A stretch of 64,000 nt of DNA from Trinickia sp. Y13 (GTDB taxonomy: Bacteria > Pseudomonadota > Gammaproteobacteria > Burkholderiales > Burkholderiaceae), in the NCBI RefSeq assembly GCF_029522115.1, contig NZ_JAKWFK010000006.1:186001-250000 (forward strand). Direction: 5' to 3'. Shown here piece by piece: positions 42,335 through 52,144 of the stretch; positions within the stretch are counted from its first letter, which is position 1, and each line of letters starts with the position of its first letter. The position numbers were made by a program, and so were the translations under genes. The notes under the pieces are model-generated. The model was not told where the DNA came from. It did no database searches and worked only from the letters and a program-made list of their open reading frames with translations.

Positions 42335-42835
42335 ATGCCCACCGATTCCGTCGTTCATCAACTCGCCGTGCGCGCCGGCAACAAGCTGCGCGAAACGCGA
42401 CTCATGCTCACGACCGCCGAGTCATGCACGGGCGGGATGGTGGCTACCGCCATCACCGACATTTCGGGCAGCAGCGGCTGGTTCGAGCGCGGCTTCGTCA
42501 CTTATTCGAACCAAGCGAAGACAGAGATGATCGGTGTGCCCGCCGACCTCATCGACAAGCATGGGGCAGTGAGCGAGCCCGTGGCGCGCGCCATGGCCGA
42601 AGGCGCTTTGCGCAACAGCCGCGCGCAAGTTTCGCTGGCGATCACGGGCGTGGCCGGGCCCGGCGGCGGCACTGAAACGAAACCGGTGGGAATGGTGTGC
42701 TTCGCGTGGAGCAACCGGCTGCATACGTCGGCCGAAACGCTGGTGTTCAAAGGCGACCGAGAGCAGATTCGCGTGCAGGCCGCGGCGCACGCGCTACGCG
42801 GCCTGCTCGATCACATCGACCACAACGAGCATTGA
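42335..42835 (+). CDS. pncC: Nicotinamide-nucleotide amidohydrolase (CinA C-terminal type)
   Basis: Hydrolyses NMN to nicotinate mononucleotide in the pyridine nucleotide cycle. It has 166 residues, a stand-alone CinA C-terminal domain. Hallmarks are LTTAESCTGGMVATAITDISGSS (split here: AESCTGG), FVTYSNQAKTEMIGV, and the glycine-rich ITGVAGPGGGTETKPVG. The ATG at 42335 follows AGCGAGACC. Third gene of the thiL-pgpA-pncC group, a conserved order. Confidence 0.94.
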   Translation: MPTDSVVHQLAVRAGNKLRETRLMLTTAESCTGGMVATAITDISGSSGWFERGFVTYSNQAKTEMIGVPADLIDKHGAVSEPVARAMAEGALRNSRAQVSLAITGVAGPGGGTETKPVGMVCFAWSNRLHTSAETLVFKGDREQIRVQAAAHALRGLLDHIDHNEH

Positions 42836-42872
42836 GGCTTGGTCGTGCGAGTTCGGCCGCGGCGCTAGCCGC

Positions 42873-43697
42873 TCAGCGATACGCGTTGATTTTCTCGCGC
42901 GTCTCGAGCGCCGCTTGGGCGGCCGCTCGAGCGAAGTCCTCGTCCTTGCCCGCGTAAAGAATCGCGCGCGACGAATTGATCATCATCCCGCTTCCCGCTC
43001 GCGTGCGGCCGGCCTCGACCGTCGCCTGGACGTCGCCGCCTTGCGCGCCGACGCCGGGAATCAAGAGCGGCATGTCGCCGACGATGCCGCGCACGACTTC
43101 GATTTCCTTCGGGAACGTCGCGCCGACGACGAGCGACAGTTCGCCGCTCGCATTCCACTTCTCGGCCGCGAGCGACGCCACGACCTGATACAGTGGGCGC
43201 CCGCCCGTCTCGAGAAACTGTAGGTCCGAGCCGCCCGGGTTGGACGTGCGGCACAGCACGATCACGCCTTTGCCCGTGTGCGCGAGGTACGGCTGGATCG
43301 AATCGAATCCCATGTACGGATTGACCGTGACCGCATCGGCCCGGTAGCGATCGAACGCTTCGCGCGCGTATTGCTCGGCGGTGCTGCCGATGTCGCCGCG
43401 TTTGGCGTCGAGGATCACCGGCAGACCGGGATGGCACTCGTGGATATGGGCGATCAGCGCCTCGAGCTGGTCCTCGGCGCGGTGCGCGGCGAAGTAGGCG
43501 ATCTGCGGCTTGAACGCGCTCGCATAGGGTGCGGTCGCATCGACGATGTCCCGGCAAAATTCGAAGATCTTGTCGGCGCGGTTCGCGAGCGCTGCCGGAA
43601 AGCGGGCCGGTTCGGGGTCGAGGCCGACGCACAGGAGCGAACCCGTGCGCTGCCAGGCGTCGTTGAGCGAGCGGACGAACGAATAGGACGTGGACAT
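42873..43697 (-). CDS. pyrF: Orotidine 5'-phosphate decarboxylase (type 2)
   Basis: Final step of UMP synthesis. It has 274 residues, the longer type-2 subfamily. The catalytic Asp-Lys-Asp array is in [41 protein letters not shown] and [15 protein letters not shown] are subfamily segments. It converges on pncC. Other pyrimidine genes are not adjacent, apart from pyrC at 6318. Confidence 0.96.
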   Translation of the reverse strand: MSTSYSFVRSLNDAWQRTGSLLCVGLDPEPARFPAALANRADKIFEFCRDIVDATAPYASAFKPQIAYFAAHRAEDQLEALIAHIHECHPGLPVILDAKRGDIGSTAEQYAREAFDRYRADAVTVNPYMGFDSIQPYLAHTGKGVIVLCRTSNPGGSDLQFLETGGRPLYQVVASLAAEKWNASGELSLVVGATFPKEIEVVRGIVGDMPLLIPGVGAQGGDVQATVEAGRTRAGSGMMINSSRAILYAGKDEDFARAAAQAALETREKINAYR

Positions 43698-43803
43698 GGC
43701 GAAAACGATGGAAAGAAGCGCGCCGATGGCGGGAAAGGCCCGTATTCTACCCGCGCTTGCCCGCCGGCCGGCAGCCGCAGGCGCGGCGCGCGCGCCAACC
43801 CCG

Positions 43804-44880
43804 CTAGCGGCCGACGGGCTCGACCGTGAAGCGGAACTCCCGCGCGAGCGTTTCCCCGGGCGCGAGCACCGTCATGCCGTGCGCGCTCGCACCGCCGGGC
43901 AAATTCACCGCATTGATCGGATGATCGACGGGCTCGAAGCAAAAGAAATCTTCACCGGGCGGCGTGTAGAGCACGTAATAGTCGGCGTCCGCTGCGATCG
44001 TCAGCGAAAGCCGCTTGCGCGGCCAGACCACGGCGGCGCGGCCGCTCCAATGCGTGAACGCGTGATTGACCAGGGCGTCCGGCAACGGATATGCCACACC
44101 GAATTCCCAGGCTGGCGGCGCGGGCACATGCCGCACGGGTAGCCAATCGGGGCCGGGCAGCCACAACCCGCTCGCCGCCGCCGACAGCCGCGTGTCGCCG
44201 TCGCGCGCCAGAAAGGGATGGAGCCCCAGTCCGAACGGCAGCGGCTCGCGCCCTGCGTTCTCGACCGACAACGCCACCGAAAGCGTCGCGTCCTCGAGTG
44301 TGTAGGCAAGCCGCGCGCGGTAGGCGTGCGGTTTGGCCCGCTCGCGTTCGAGCGTGAGCGTGGCATGCGTCGCGCCGCGCTCGGCGACCCGCCACGCGCG
44401 CAACCAGCCGTCGCCGTGAATCGGTAGCGGCTCGGCCGTGCGGTTGCGCGGCACGGCCAGCTCGCGCCCGTCGAAGTGGAACCTCGCGCCGCCGATCCGG
44501 TTCGAGTAGGGCACGAGCGGGTAGCACGCGAGCGCGTTCGGATCGGTGTCCACTTGCGCTTGCGCGCACTGCCGGAAAATCGGCGTGGGCTGGCCGCCGT
44601 CGCCATGCCACTCGAAACGCGTCATACCGCCGCCCAGCGCGGGCGCCAAATCGACGCGCAATTGGCCGTTCGCCAGCGTCAGCGCGGCCGGCACGCGACC
44701 GCCCGCCGTAGCGCGGGCGACCGCGGAGGTTTGCGGTCCCGAGCGCACCGGCTGCATCAACGCGGCGAGCTTCGCACTGCGCGATTGCGCGCGCGCACCG
44801 CGTCTTTGCGCCGGCATGGGGCTGCCTTGGGAATCGGTCGCGCCCCTCGTTGCGGTGGCGTCGGAATTCGCTATCGTCAT
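43804..44880 (-). CDS. Aldose 1-epimerase family protein
   Basis: Galactose-mutarotase-like protein of 358 residues, probably interconverting alpha and beta anomers of the sugar imported by the cluster. The fold runs from about residue 65: [57 protein letters not shown] and the C-terminal [14 protein letters not shown] carrying the catalytic glutamate region. The first 60 residues are Ala/Arg-rich with no family match; the ATG at 44880 follows a GGAG. Last gene of the minus-strand sugar cluster. Confidence 0.88.
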   Translation of the reverse strand: MTIANSDATATRGATDSQGSPMPAQRRGARAQSRSAKLAALMQPVRSGPQTSAVARATAGGRVPAALTLANGQLRVDLAPALGGGMTRFEWHGDGGQPTPIFRQCAQAQVDTDPNALACYPLVPYSNRIGGARFHFDGRELAVPRNRTAEPLPIHGDGWLRAWRVAERGATHATLTLERERAKPHAYRARLAYTLEDATLSVALSVENAGREPLPFGLGLHPFLARDGDTRLSAAASGLWLPGPDWLPVRHVPAPPAWEFGVAYPLPDALVNHAFTHWSGRAAVVWPRKRLSLTIAADADYYVLYTPPGEDFFCFEPVDHPINAVNLPGGASAHGMTVLAPGETLAREFRFTVEPVGR

Positions 44881-45005
44881 GATGAGCTCCGTCGAGAGGC
44901 GGTCTTGCCGGTGCGACGCCGGCGTGAGGCTCGAGTGCTGCCGCCGTGTCTTTAGCCGGCTTTGACTCGCGATGCGTCCTTCGGTTTAACCGATCGGACT
45001 CGGGT

Positions 45006-45902
45006 TTACCGCCACTCGCCGAGAAACAGCGGTTCGGCCAGCCCGCGGCGCCCGCTCGGCGCGATGAAGATCCCTCCCGCGCCGTGCTCGGCGGCAAGCG
45101 CGGCCGCATCGAGTTCCACGCGCGCCGTAGTGATGTACAGCGTGGCCAGATGCGCTCCGCCAAGCGCGACACAACTCGGCTGGCTCGTCGGCACGCTCAC
45201 GCGGTCGGTTTCCACGCCATCCGGCCGATAGCGCACCACGCGGCCGCCGCCCCATTGCGCATTCCAGAGCCCGCCTTCGGCATCGACCGTCGAGCCGTCG
45301 GGCACGCCGCTCGCGTCGGTGAGCCGGGCGAAGACGCGCACGTTGCCGACCGAGCCGTCCGCGCCGTAGTCGCAGGCGAGAATTTCTCGCGTCGGCGAAT
45401 CGCAGAAATACATCGTGGCGCCATCGGGGCTGAAAGCAATGCTGTTCGAGATCGCAGGCGACGGCAGCGGCAAGCGCTCGAGCGACAAATCGCGGCCCAA
45501 TCGATAAAAGCCCCCGATCGGCCTCAGTTCCGCGCCTTCATGCTTCGTGCCGAAGACGAAGCGGCCTTGCCGATCGCATCGCCCATCGTTCAGTCGCGTA
45601 TCGAGCCCCGGTTCGACGTCGACGATGCGGCGCATGTCGCCCGTGGTCAAATCGAAGAACGCCAGGTGCGTGGCCAGTCCCACGAGCAGGTAATGCGGAT
45701 CGGCGCACAGCGCGAACGTCGCGAGGCGTTCGGGCATCGCCCAACTCGCACGTTCGCCCGTTTGCGGATCGAGGCGATGCAAGCGAGCGCCTTCGATATC
45801 GGTCCAATAAAAGCGCCCCGTGCGCGCGCACCAGGTTGCGCCCTCTCCGAGCGCGCACCGCGCACGCACCGCGAGCGAGGCGCGAGAACGCTCCAAGCTC
45901 AT
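45006..45902 (-). CDS. SMP-30/gluconolactonase family sugar lactonase
   Basis: Six-bladed beta-propeller lactonase of 298 residues that likely hydrolyses galactono- or arabinonolactone made by the neighbouring dehydrogenase. Metal-binding glutamate is early in LGEGATWCARTGRFYWTDIEG, and RLNDGRCDRQGRFVFGTKHE, AISNSIAFSPDG and DGSTVDAEGGLWNAQWGGGR are the family segments. The start at 45902 overlaps the upstream SDR stop as ATGA, indicating translational coupling. Confidence 0.9.
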   Translation of the reverse strand: MSLERSRASLAVRARCALGEGATWCARTGRFYWTDIEGARLHRLDPQTGERASWAMPERLATFALCADPHYLLVGLATHLAFFDLTTGDMRRIVDVEPGLDTRLNDGRCDRQGRFVFGTKHEGAELRPIGGFYRLGRDLSLERLPLPSPAISNSIAFSPDGATMYFCDSPTREILACDYGADGSVGNVRVFARLTDASGVPDGSTVDAEGGLWNAQWGGGRVVRYRPDGVETDRVSVPTSQPSCVALGGAHLATLYITTARVELDAAALAAEHGAGGIFIAPSGRRGLAEPLFLGEWR

Positions 45903-46687
45903 ACCCATCCCCCGTCGACGATGAAGTCCTGCGCCGTGATCATGCGGCTATCGTCGGCCGCGAGAAACAACGCCATGCGCGCCAAATCGTCCGGCATCAA
46001 TTCGCCGTCGAGGCACTGCCCTTCCTTGAGCGCACGCTTGCCCGCTTCGTCGAGCCATAGCCGGCGTTGCTTCTCGGTCAACACCCAGCCCGGCACGAGC
46101 GCATTGACGCGAATGCCGAACGGACCGAGATCGCGCGCCAGCGCCCGCGTGAGGCCTTCGATCGCGGCTTTGGCCGTCAGATAGACGGGCATGCCGCCTT
46201 GTTTGAGCATCCAGCTGATCGAGCCGAGATTGATGATCGAGCCGCCGCCCGCACGCTTCATGTCTTCGACGACGGCCTGGGCGGCGAAGAACTGATGCCG
46301 CAAATTGACGGCGAGACCGGCGTCGAACGAAGCCGGCGTGACCTCGGCCAGCGCGTGCCGCGCATCGTTCGCGGCGTTGTTGACGAGCACCGTGATCGGG
46401 CCGAATGCATTCTGCACGTCGGCGATCGCGCCGCGCAGCGCGTCGATATCGGTCACGTCGCATGCGAGAAAGAGCGGCTTGGCGCTTGCGTCGCCAAGCG
46501 CATCGGCTAGCGCTTCGCCGGCGCTCGCGTCGATGTCGCAGAACGCGACGCGAGCGCCTTGCAGCGCGAAATGCTCGACGAACGATGCGCCGATACCGGT
46601 CGCGCCGCCCGTGATGAAGACCGTGCGGCCAGCCAGGCTCGGGTAGCGCGCGTAAGGACCTGCTTGCGGATGATCGGGAAGCGCCAT
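45899..46687 (-). CDS. SDR sugar 1-dehydrogenase (galactose/arabinose type)
   Basis: Short-chain dehydrogenase of 262 residues. NAD(P) motif TGGATGIG near residue 25, NNAAND, and the catalytic Ser-Tyr-Lys triad in INLGSISWMLKQGGMPVYLT followed by AKAAIEGLT. The C-terminal IVDGGWV is close to that of described SDR-type galactose and arabinose dehydrogenases. Context (sugar ABC importer upstream, coupled lactonase downstream) supports oxidation of D-galactose or L-arabinose to the lactone. The exact sugar is inference. Confidence 0.88.
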   Translation of the reverse strand: MALPDHPQAGPYARYPSLAGRTVFITGGATGIGASFVEHFALQGARVAFCDIDASAGEALADALGDASAKPLFLACDVTDIDALRGAIADVQNAFGPITVLVNNAANDARHALAEVTPASFDAGLAVNLRHQFFAAQAVVEDMKRAGGGSIINLGSISWMLKQGGMPVYLTAKAAIEGLTRALARDLGPFGIRVNALVPGWVLTEKQRRLWLDEAGKRALKEGQCLDGELMPDDLARMALFLAADDSRMITAQDFIVDGGWV

Positions 46688-46749
46688 CGTGAAGATTCTC
46701 CGGAAAGACTGCGCGTCCGCTCGCGAGAGCGGACGCTAGCGTAACTCAC

Positions 46750-47766
46750 TCAATCGCGCGTACCGCGGTTCTTGAGTTGATCGAGCAGCACCGCCGCGAG
46801 CAGGATCGCGCCGCGCACCAAGTACTGATAGAACGCGTCGATATTGAGCAGGTTCATGACGTTCTCGACGGTGCCCATGATGAGCACGCCGATCACGACG
46901 CCCGAAATGGTCGCGCGGCCGCCGAGCAGCGACACGCCGCCCAGCACGCAAGCCGAGATCACATTCAGCTCGAAGCCCTGCGCGGCATTGGGCTGCCCCG
47001 ACGTGATGCGCGACGCCAAAATCACACCGGCCAACGCGGTCACCGCGCCTTGCACGAGGAAGATCACGACGCGGGTGCGCTCGACGTTGATCCCGGCCAG
47101 ACGCGACGCTTCCGGATTGCCGCCGATCGCGAGCGTATTGCGGCCATAGACAGTCTGGTTCAGCAGCACGCCGAACACGATGAAGCACGCGAGCGTCACC
47201 CAGATCGGCAGCGACACGCCGAGCATCGTGAGCCCGCCGAGTGCGATGAAGGTATCTGAGGACACGCCCACCGCTTGGCCGTGCGACACGATGAAGCCGA
47301 GGCCGCGCACGATCTCCATGGTGGCGAGCGTCGTGATCAGCGCATTGATGCGCAGGTAGGCGATGACGGCGCCATTGACCCAGCCGATGACCGACCCGGC
47401 CGCCACGGCCGCGACGATGGCGAGAAACGTGTTGTTCGTCGCATTGAGGACCATCGCGCAGAGCACGCCCGCGAAGGCCACGGTAGAGCCGACCGACAAA
47501 TCGAAGTCGCGCGACGCAAGACAGAACATCATCGTGCAGGCGACCATGCCGATCTGCGAGACCGACAGCGCAAGGCCGAGCATGTTGTCGATCGAGAAGA
47601 AGTGATCGACGGTCAGCGACGTCGTCACGAACATGACGGCGAAGATGAGGATGAGGCTGTATTCGGTGACTTGTTGCCACCACTTCTGCCGATCGTTCGG
47701 CTGCGGGATCAACGCTTCGGCCGCGCGCTTCGCGCCCGCCTCGATCAGATTTTCTCTAGCTTGCAT
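46750..47766 (-). CDS. araH: Sugar ABC transporter permease AraH-like
   Basis: Inner-membrane permease of 338 residues with about ten hydrophobic segments. It starts MQARENLIEAGAKRAAEAL. SRDFDLSVGSTVAFAGVLCA, GRNTLAIGGNPEASRLAGIN and LGGVSLLGGRATISG are hallmarks of the carbohydrate uptake 2 (CUT2) permease family. Closest by feel to AraH (L-arabinose), which in Azospirillum and Burkholderia relatives also serves D-galactose. It follows araG by 85 bp. Confidence 0.92.
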   Translation of the reverse strand: MQARENLIEAGAKRAAEALIPQPNDRQKWWQQVTEYSLILIFAVMFVTTSLTVDHFFSIDNMLGLALSVSQIGMVACTMMFCLASRDFDLSVGSTVAFAGVLCAMVLNATNNTFLAIVAAVAAGSVIGWVNGAVIAYLRINALITTLATMEIVRGLGFIVSHGQAVGVSSDTFIALGGLTMLGVSLPIWVTLACFIVFGVLLNQTVYGRNTLAIGGNPEASRLAGINVERTRVVIFLVQGAVTALAGVILASRITSGQPNAAQGFELNVISACVLGGVSLLGGRATISGVVIGVLIMGTVENVMNLLNIDAFYQYLVRGAILLAAVLLDQLKNRGTRD

Positions 47767-47851
47767 GTCCTGACTCCTTCACCGTCGTGTGCGACGGGTT
47801 TTGTTTCATCCGTTTCTCTTTACGGTTCCGCTCGCGTGCTCGCCCGCGCAC

Positions 47852-49375
47852 TCAAGCCGCATCGAGCGCTGCGCCCGCGCGCGCCCCTTGCGGCAGCGCA
47901 AGCTCGAGCAGCGCAGGCTCGCTGGCTTGCTCGCGCGGCACCTCGCCCGCGATGCGCCCCTCCCGCATGACGACGATCCGATCGGACACGCCGAGCACTT
48001 CGGGCAGCTCCGAGGACACCATCACCACCGCGCAACCGCGTTCGGCCAACTCGTAGATGACGTTGTAGATCTCGTGCTTGGCCCCGACGTCGATACCGCG
48101 CGTCGGCTCGTCCAGAATCACGACCTTCAGATCGGGTTCCGCCAGCCAGCGCGACAAGATCGCCTTTTGCTGATTGCCGCCCGAGAGCAGACGAATCTTT
48201 TGCCGGCGGCTCGGCGTCTTGATCTTGAGCAGCTTGATGAAACGCTCGGCCGTCTCGATCTCTTTGGCGCGGTTCAGGAACAAGCCCGCCCGCAGATAGT
48301 GCCGACGGCAGCTGATGTTGATGTTCTCGTCGACGGAAGCCATCGCGACGATGCCCTCCTCCTTGCGATCCTCGGGGCACAGCACGATGCCGCTGCGAAT
48401 CGCCTGCCCTGGACTACTCGTATCGATGTCGCGGCCATCGAGCGTCATGCGCCCGCCGCGCCGCTTTTCGGCTCCGTAGACGAGCCGCATCAACTCGCTG
48501 CGTCCCGCGCCGACAAGCCCGAAGAAACCGACGATTTCGCCCGCGCGCACGCTGAAGCTGGCAGGCGCGGACAAGCCGTGGCCTTGCACCGCGTCGACGG
48601 CAAGGCGCACTTCGCCTTGTATGCGCGGGCGATAGCCGTAGATGTCGGAAATCTCGCGCCCGACCATTTCGGCGACGATCGTCTCGCGCTTCACCTCGGC
48701 AAGCGAACGATGCGATGCGACCTTGCGGCCGTCGCGAAAGATCGTGCAGGCATCGCACAGCTCGTAAATCTCGTCCATGCGGTGCGAGATATAGATGAGC
48801 GCGCGGCCGTCGGCTTTCAGTTCCCGCACGAGCTTGAACAGCACTTCGGTCTCGCGGTGCGAGAGCGAGCTCGTCGGTTCGTCCAGCGCGATCACGCGCG
48901 CATTGCGCAGCAGCGCCTTGCAGATCTCGACCATCTGCCGTTGCGCGATCGACAAGCGCCCGAGCTTGGCATTCGGATCGAGGTCGACGCCCATTTGCGC
49001 GAGCCGCTCTCTGACGAAACGCTTCGCTTCGCCCTTGTGCACCCACCCGAGCGCATTGGGCAGCCGGCCGAGCAGCAGGTTCTCCGCCACCGTCAGATCG
49101 GGGACGTATTGCAGTTCCTGGTGAATCACCGCGACGCCGGCCGCGATCGAAGCCGCGGCGTTGGCGAAACGCACTTCTTGACCGTCCACCATGATGCGGC
49201 CCGAATCGGGCTGATACTCGCCGCCGAGAATCTTGAGCAGCGTCGACTTGCCCGCTCCGTTCTCGCCCATGAGCCCGTGCACTTGGCCGGCCTCGACTTC
49301 GAACGACACGCCGTCGAGCGCACGCACGCCCGGAAAGACCTTGCCGATATTGTCAAATCGCAACGTTGCAGACAT
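47852..49375 (-). CDS. araG: Sugar ABC transporter ATPase AraG-like
   Basis: Double ATPase of 507 residues, as in CUT2 importers. First domain: Walker [10 protein letters not shown], signature [11 protein letters not shown], Walker [12 protein letters not shown]. Second domain: degenerate Walker [10 protein letters not shown], signature [12 protein letters not shown], Walker [17 protein letters not shown]. The partly degenerate second P-loop is normal for this family. It pairs with araF and araH. Confidence 0.94.
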   Translation of the reverse strand: MSATLRFDNIGKVFPGVRALDGVSFEVEAGQVHGLMGENGAGKSTLLKILGGEYQPDSGRIMVDGQEVRFANAAASIAAGVAVIHQELQYVPDLTVAENLLLGRLPNALGWVHKGEAKRFVRERLAQMGVDLDPNAKLGRLSIAQRQMVEICKALLRNARVIALDEPTSSLSHRETEVLFKLVRELKADGRALIYISHRMDEIYELCDACTIFRDGRKVASHRSLAEVKRETIVAEMVGREISDIYGYRPRIQGEVRLAVDAVQGHGLSAPASFSVRAGEIVGFFGLVGAGRSELMRLVYGAEKRRGGRMTLDGRDIDTSSPGQAIRSGIVLCPEDRKEEGIVAMASVDENINISCRRHYLRAGLFLNRAKEIETAERFIKLLKIKTPSRRQKIRLLSGGNQQKAILSRWLAEPDLKVVILDEPTRGIDVGAKHEIYNVIYELAERGCAVVMVSSELPEVLGVSDRIVVMREGRIAGEVPREQASEPALLELALPQGARAGAALDAA

Positions 49376-49407
49376 CTCACCTCACCTCGTACTGAAGGGT
49401 CATCCGA

Positions 49408-49440
49408 GCCGGCGCTTGCAGCGACTTCGCAAGCGCCGGC
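49408..49440. repeat. Perfect 12-bp stem-loop between araF and araG
   Basis: GCCGGCGCTTGC (49408-49419) and GCAAGCGCCGGC (49429-49440) around a 9-nt loop. No T run follows on the minus strand, so it is not a simple terminator. Its place after the binding-protein gene suggests an mRNA-protecting hairpin that raises araF expression over araG and araH. Confidence 0.75.
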
Positions 49441-49460
49441 AGGAACGCTTCGCCGCTAAC

Positions 49461-50462
49461 TTACTTCGAGGCGAGACCCATCTCTTCACGCACCTTGGCG
49501 ACGTTGTCGCGCGTCGCGAGCATGCCCGTCGTCAGCGTGAGCTTCGGCGGTTCCTTGCCTTGCGTAATCCAGTCGTACATCAGCGTCGAGGTTTCTTCGC
49601 CATGGCGCTTCGGGCTGATGATGACGCTGCCGAAGAAGCCCGTCGGGTTCGGTTTCTTGAACTCGTTCAGGGCCGAATCGGAGCCGCCGATGCCGATGCC
49701 GATCATGTTGTCGGCCTTGAAGCCCCGGCCTTCGGCCGCGCGCACGGCGCCGAGGACGGCTTCGTCGTTCAGGCCGTACGCCACCCAGTGCTTGAAGTTC
49801 GGGTTCTTCGTGATGGCGATGTTGGCCGCGTTGAACGCGTTCTCCGTGTCCGTCTTCGCTTGAGGAGCAGCGACGATGTTCGCCTTCGGGAAGCCCGAGG
49901 CCAACAACACGTCGGTCGCGCCTTGCGTACGATCGTGAGCGGTCGGCAGTTGCTCGTAGGTCACGTCGATCGCGCCGACGTCCTTCATGTCCCAGCCGCG
50001 CTTCTTGATCTCGTCGACGATGCCCTTGCCCACCTGCTGGCCGATGTTGTAGGCCGAAATGCCCATGTGCGGCACGGCGGCGATCGGCTTGCCCGATCCA
50101 TCCACCAAGCGATCGTCGACCGTCATCATCTTCAAGCCGTCCGCCTTGGCCTTCGCGACGATGCCCGGTCCGAGCTTCACGTCAGGCGTGCAGATGATGA
50201 AGCCCTGGGCCTTTTGCGCGTGCAGGTTGTCGATCGCGCTCATGACCTTCTCGCCGGAAGGCGCGCCGATCTTGACGAGCGTGAAGCCCTTCTGCTTCGC
50301 GGCGATCTCCGCGAATTTCCATTCGTCCTGGAACCAGGGCTCCTCGGGTTGCTTCACGAGGAAGCCGATCTTGACCGGATCGGCGGCTTGAGCGGCCGGC
50401 ACACCCGCCACCATCGACGTCACCGCAGCGGCGGCCAGCGTGAGGAAAATTCTGCGTTTCAT
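49461..50462 (-). CDS. araF: Periplasmic sugar-binding protein AraF-like
   Basis: Substrate-binding protein of 333 residues. Signal peptide MKRRIFLTLAAAAVTSMVAG with cleavage expected after AQA (about residue 26). The mature part starts ADPVKIGFLVKQPEEPWFQD, as in L-arabinose-binding proteins; DDRLVDGSGKPIAAVPHMGI and VAYGLNDEAVLGAVRA also fit. It likely binds L-arabinose and/or D-galactose. First of the araFGH set; 136 bp separate it from the upstream SDR gene, enough for its own promoter. Confidence 0.93.
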   Translation of the reverse strand: MKRRIFLTLAAAAVTSMVAGVPAAQAADPVKIGFLVKQPEEPWFQDEWKFAEIAAKQKGFTLVKIGAPSGEKVMSAIDNLHAQKAQGFIICTPDVKLGPGIVAKAKADGLKMMTVDDRLVDGSGKPIAAVPHMGISAYNIGQQVGKGIVDEIKKRGWDMKDVGAIDVTYEQLPTAHDRTQGATDVLLASGFPKANIVAAPQAKTDTENAFNAANIAITKNPNFKHWVAYGLNDEAVLGAVRAAEGRGFKADNMIGIGIGGSDSALNEFKKPNPTGFFGSVIISPKRHGEETSTLMYDWITQGKEPPKLTLTTGMLATRDNVAKVREEMGLASK

Positions 50463-50598
50463 GACATGCGTCTCCTGTCTGATTGAGCGTTTTGGCCGCG
50501 TTATCTATGTCGGATGACTCACGCGGCCACTGTGCGCCATCCGGTTGAAGCATCGCCGTGCGAACCCGTCGCCCGGCAATCGAAACGATCGTTTCAGA

Positions 50599-51378
50599 TC
50601 AATCGTGGTAAAGCGCAGAGCGCCCGCCATCGACCGTGATGCAAGTCGCGTTGATGAACGGCGCGTCGTCCGATGCGAGGAACACCGCCGTCATTGCAAT
50701 CTCATGCGGTTGCGCAATGCGCTTCATCGGTTGCAAATCCAACGTCGCTTGGCGCGCGGCCGCCGGGTCCGGCTGGCCGTTCCACCAATCGTGCGTGAGC
50801 TGCGTCTCCACATAACCGGGAGCGATCGCGTTGACGCGCACTTGTTTCGCCGCGTATTCGATGCCGAGTGCGCGCGTCAAACCAAGCACGCCGTGCTTGG
50901 CCACCGGATACGGGAAGCATCCAGGGATGATCTGAAACGCGTGCGTCGATGCGATATTGACGATGCTGCCGCGGCCACGTTCGACCATGCCCGGCAATAC
51001 GGCCTTGCAACCGTTCCACACGCCATCGAGGTCCACGGCGAAGCAGCGGCGCCAATCGTCGTCGGTCATCGTCAGCGGATCGCAAAACACGTTGATGCCA
51101 GCGTTGTTCACGAGCGTGTCGATGGGGCCGAAAGCCTGCTCGCCCGCATCGCGCGCAGCGCACACCGACGCCCCCTGCGTCACGTCGGTGCGCACGGCCA
51201 GCACGCGCGCGCCCGGCGTCTCGCGCTCGATCCGTTCGGCAACCTGGCGCGCAGCTTCGAGGTCGAGTTCGGCCAGCACGGTCGCCGCGCCTTCGCGCGC
51301 GAAGGCACGGGCGATCGCCTCGCCGATGCCGCGACCGGCGCCGGTGATGAGCGCCACTTTGCCCGCGAGCCGGTTCAC
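50599..51378 (-). CDS. SDR family oxidoreductase
   Basis: Short-chain dehydrogenase of 259 residues. A GTG start at 51378 overlaps the dgoA stop (GTGA), so the two are coupled; an apparent longer frame to 51987 is antisense-phase noise within dgoA. NAD(P) motif TGAGRGIG, NNAGIN, serine in IVNIASTHAFQI, Tyr and Lys in PYPVAKHG, and C-terminal TVDGGRSALYHD. It lies in a galactose/arabinose operon and may act on a sugar or sugar-acid intermediate; the reaction is not identifiable from sequence. Confidence 0.86.
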   Translation of the reverse strand: MNRLAGKVALITGAGRGIGEAIARAFAREGAATVLAELDLEAARQVAERIERETPGARVLAVRTDVTQGASVCAARDAGEQAFGPIDTLVNNAGINVFCDPLTMTDDDWRRCFAVDLDGVWNGCKAVLPGMVERGRGSIVNIASTHAFQIIPGCFPYPVAKHGVLGLTRALGIEYAAKQVRVNAIAPGYVETQLTHDWWNGQPDPAAARQATLDLQPMKRIAQPHEIAMTAVFLASDDAPFINATCITVDGGRSALYHD

Positions 51379-52055
51379 CGCGCCGCCCCCGCGCTCACGC
51401 CGCGCCAGGCCGCGACGAACGCATGCGCATGCTTGGCCGTCGCCTCGACTTCTTGGCCAGGGCGATACAACGCCGAGCCGAGACCGAAGCCGTTCGCGCC
51501 CGCGGCAACGAGCGTCCCCATGTTCTCGGGCGTCACACCGCCGACGGGCACGAGCGGCACGCGCTTGGCGATCACGGCTCGCCACGCTTTGACGACGACC
51601 GCGCCCAGCTGCTCGGCGGGAAACATCTTGAGCACGTCGGCGCCGCTCGCGAGCGCGGCGAACGCTTCGGTCGGCGTGGCCACCCCGGGCGCGCAGGCCA
51701 TGCCGTTGCGCTTCGCGGTTTCGATGATCTCGACGTCGCCATGCGGCATGACGATCAGTTCCCCGCCGGCGCGGGCAACATCCTCGACGAAGGCGGGCCG
51801 CAGCACGGTGCCCGCGCCAACGATGACTTCGTCGGGCAGCGCTTGCCTCAACGCCGCGATGCTCGCGAGCGGATCGGGCGAATTGAGCGGCACTTCGACG
51901 ATGCGAAAACCCGCTTCGTAGAGCGCTCGGCCGTGCGCCACCGCTTCGCCCGGCGTGATGCCGCGCAAGATGGCGATCAGCGGACATGCCTCGAATGCAC
52001 CGATGAACTTGGCGTGCGGATGGTACGGCTTGGGTAAATCGAATTCGGTTTGCAT
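51375..52055 (-). CDS. dgoA: 2-dehydro-3-deoxy-6-phosphogalactonate aldolase
   Basis: Class I aldolase that splits KDPGal into pyruvate and glyceraldehyde-3-phosphate. It has 226 residues. The Schiff-base lysine is Lys143 in ADVLKMFPAEQLG, the glutamate is Glu54 in RIVEVPLNSPDPL, and VGAGTVL is shared with Eda. The VPLNSP version of the glutamate motif separates DgoA from Eda (which has ITLRTP at 17778). The start at 52055 is MQTEFDLPKPYHPH. It lies after dgoK with an 89-bp gap holding a possible operator. Confidence 0.94.
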   Translation of the reverse strand: MQTEFDLPKPYHPHAKFIGAFEACPLIAILRGITPGEAVAHGRALYEAGFRIVEVPLNSPDPLASIAALRQALPDEVIVGAGTVLRPAFVEDVARAGGELIVMPHGDVEIIETAKRNGMACAPGVATPTEAFAALASGADVLKMFPAEQLGAVVVKAWRAVIAKRVPLVPVGGVTPENMGTLVAAGANGFGLGSALYRPGQEVEATAKHAHAFVAAWRGVSAGAAR

Positions 52056-52065
52056 GGCGTAGCGA

Positions 52066-52079
52066 CTAAAACGGTTTAG
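52066..52079. promoter_or_regulatory. LacI-like palindrome upstream of dgoA
   Basis: CTAAA-ACGG-TTTAG, an imperfect dyad with a central CG, 11 bp before the dgoA start. Size and centre resemble LacI-family operators; it could drive or block an internal promoter in the dgoK-dgoA gap. No LacI gene is present in the window. Confidence 0.4.
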
Positions 52080-52144
52080 CTCATTGACTGACAATGCATC
52101 GACCCACTGCGGCACACTTCTCGTTCGGCGGCCGCACCCGTGCT

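Noticed and set aside
50599-51987. Reading the SDR gene as a 462-residue protein starting at 51987
   Set aside because: The first 200 residues are an alternative frame of dgoA with no family match. The GTG at 51378 overlapping the dgoA stop gives a normal SDR length.
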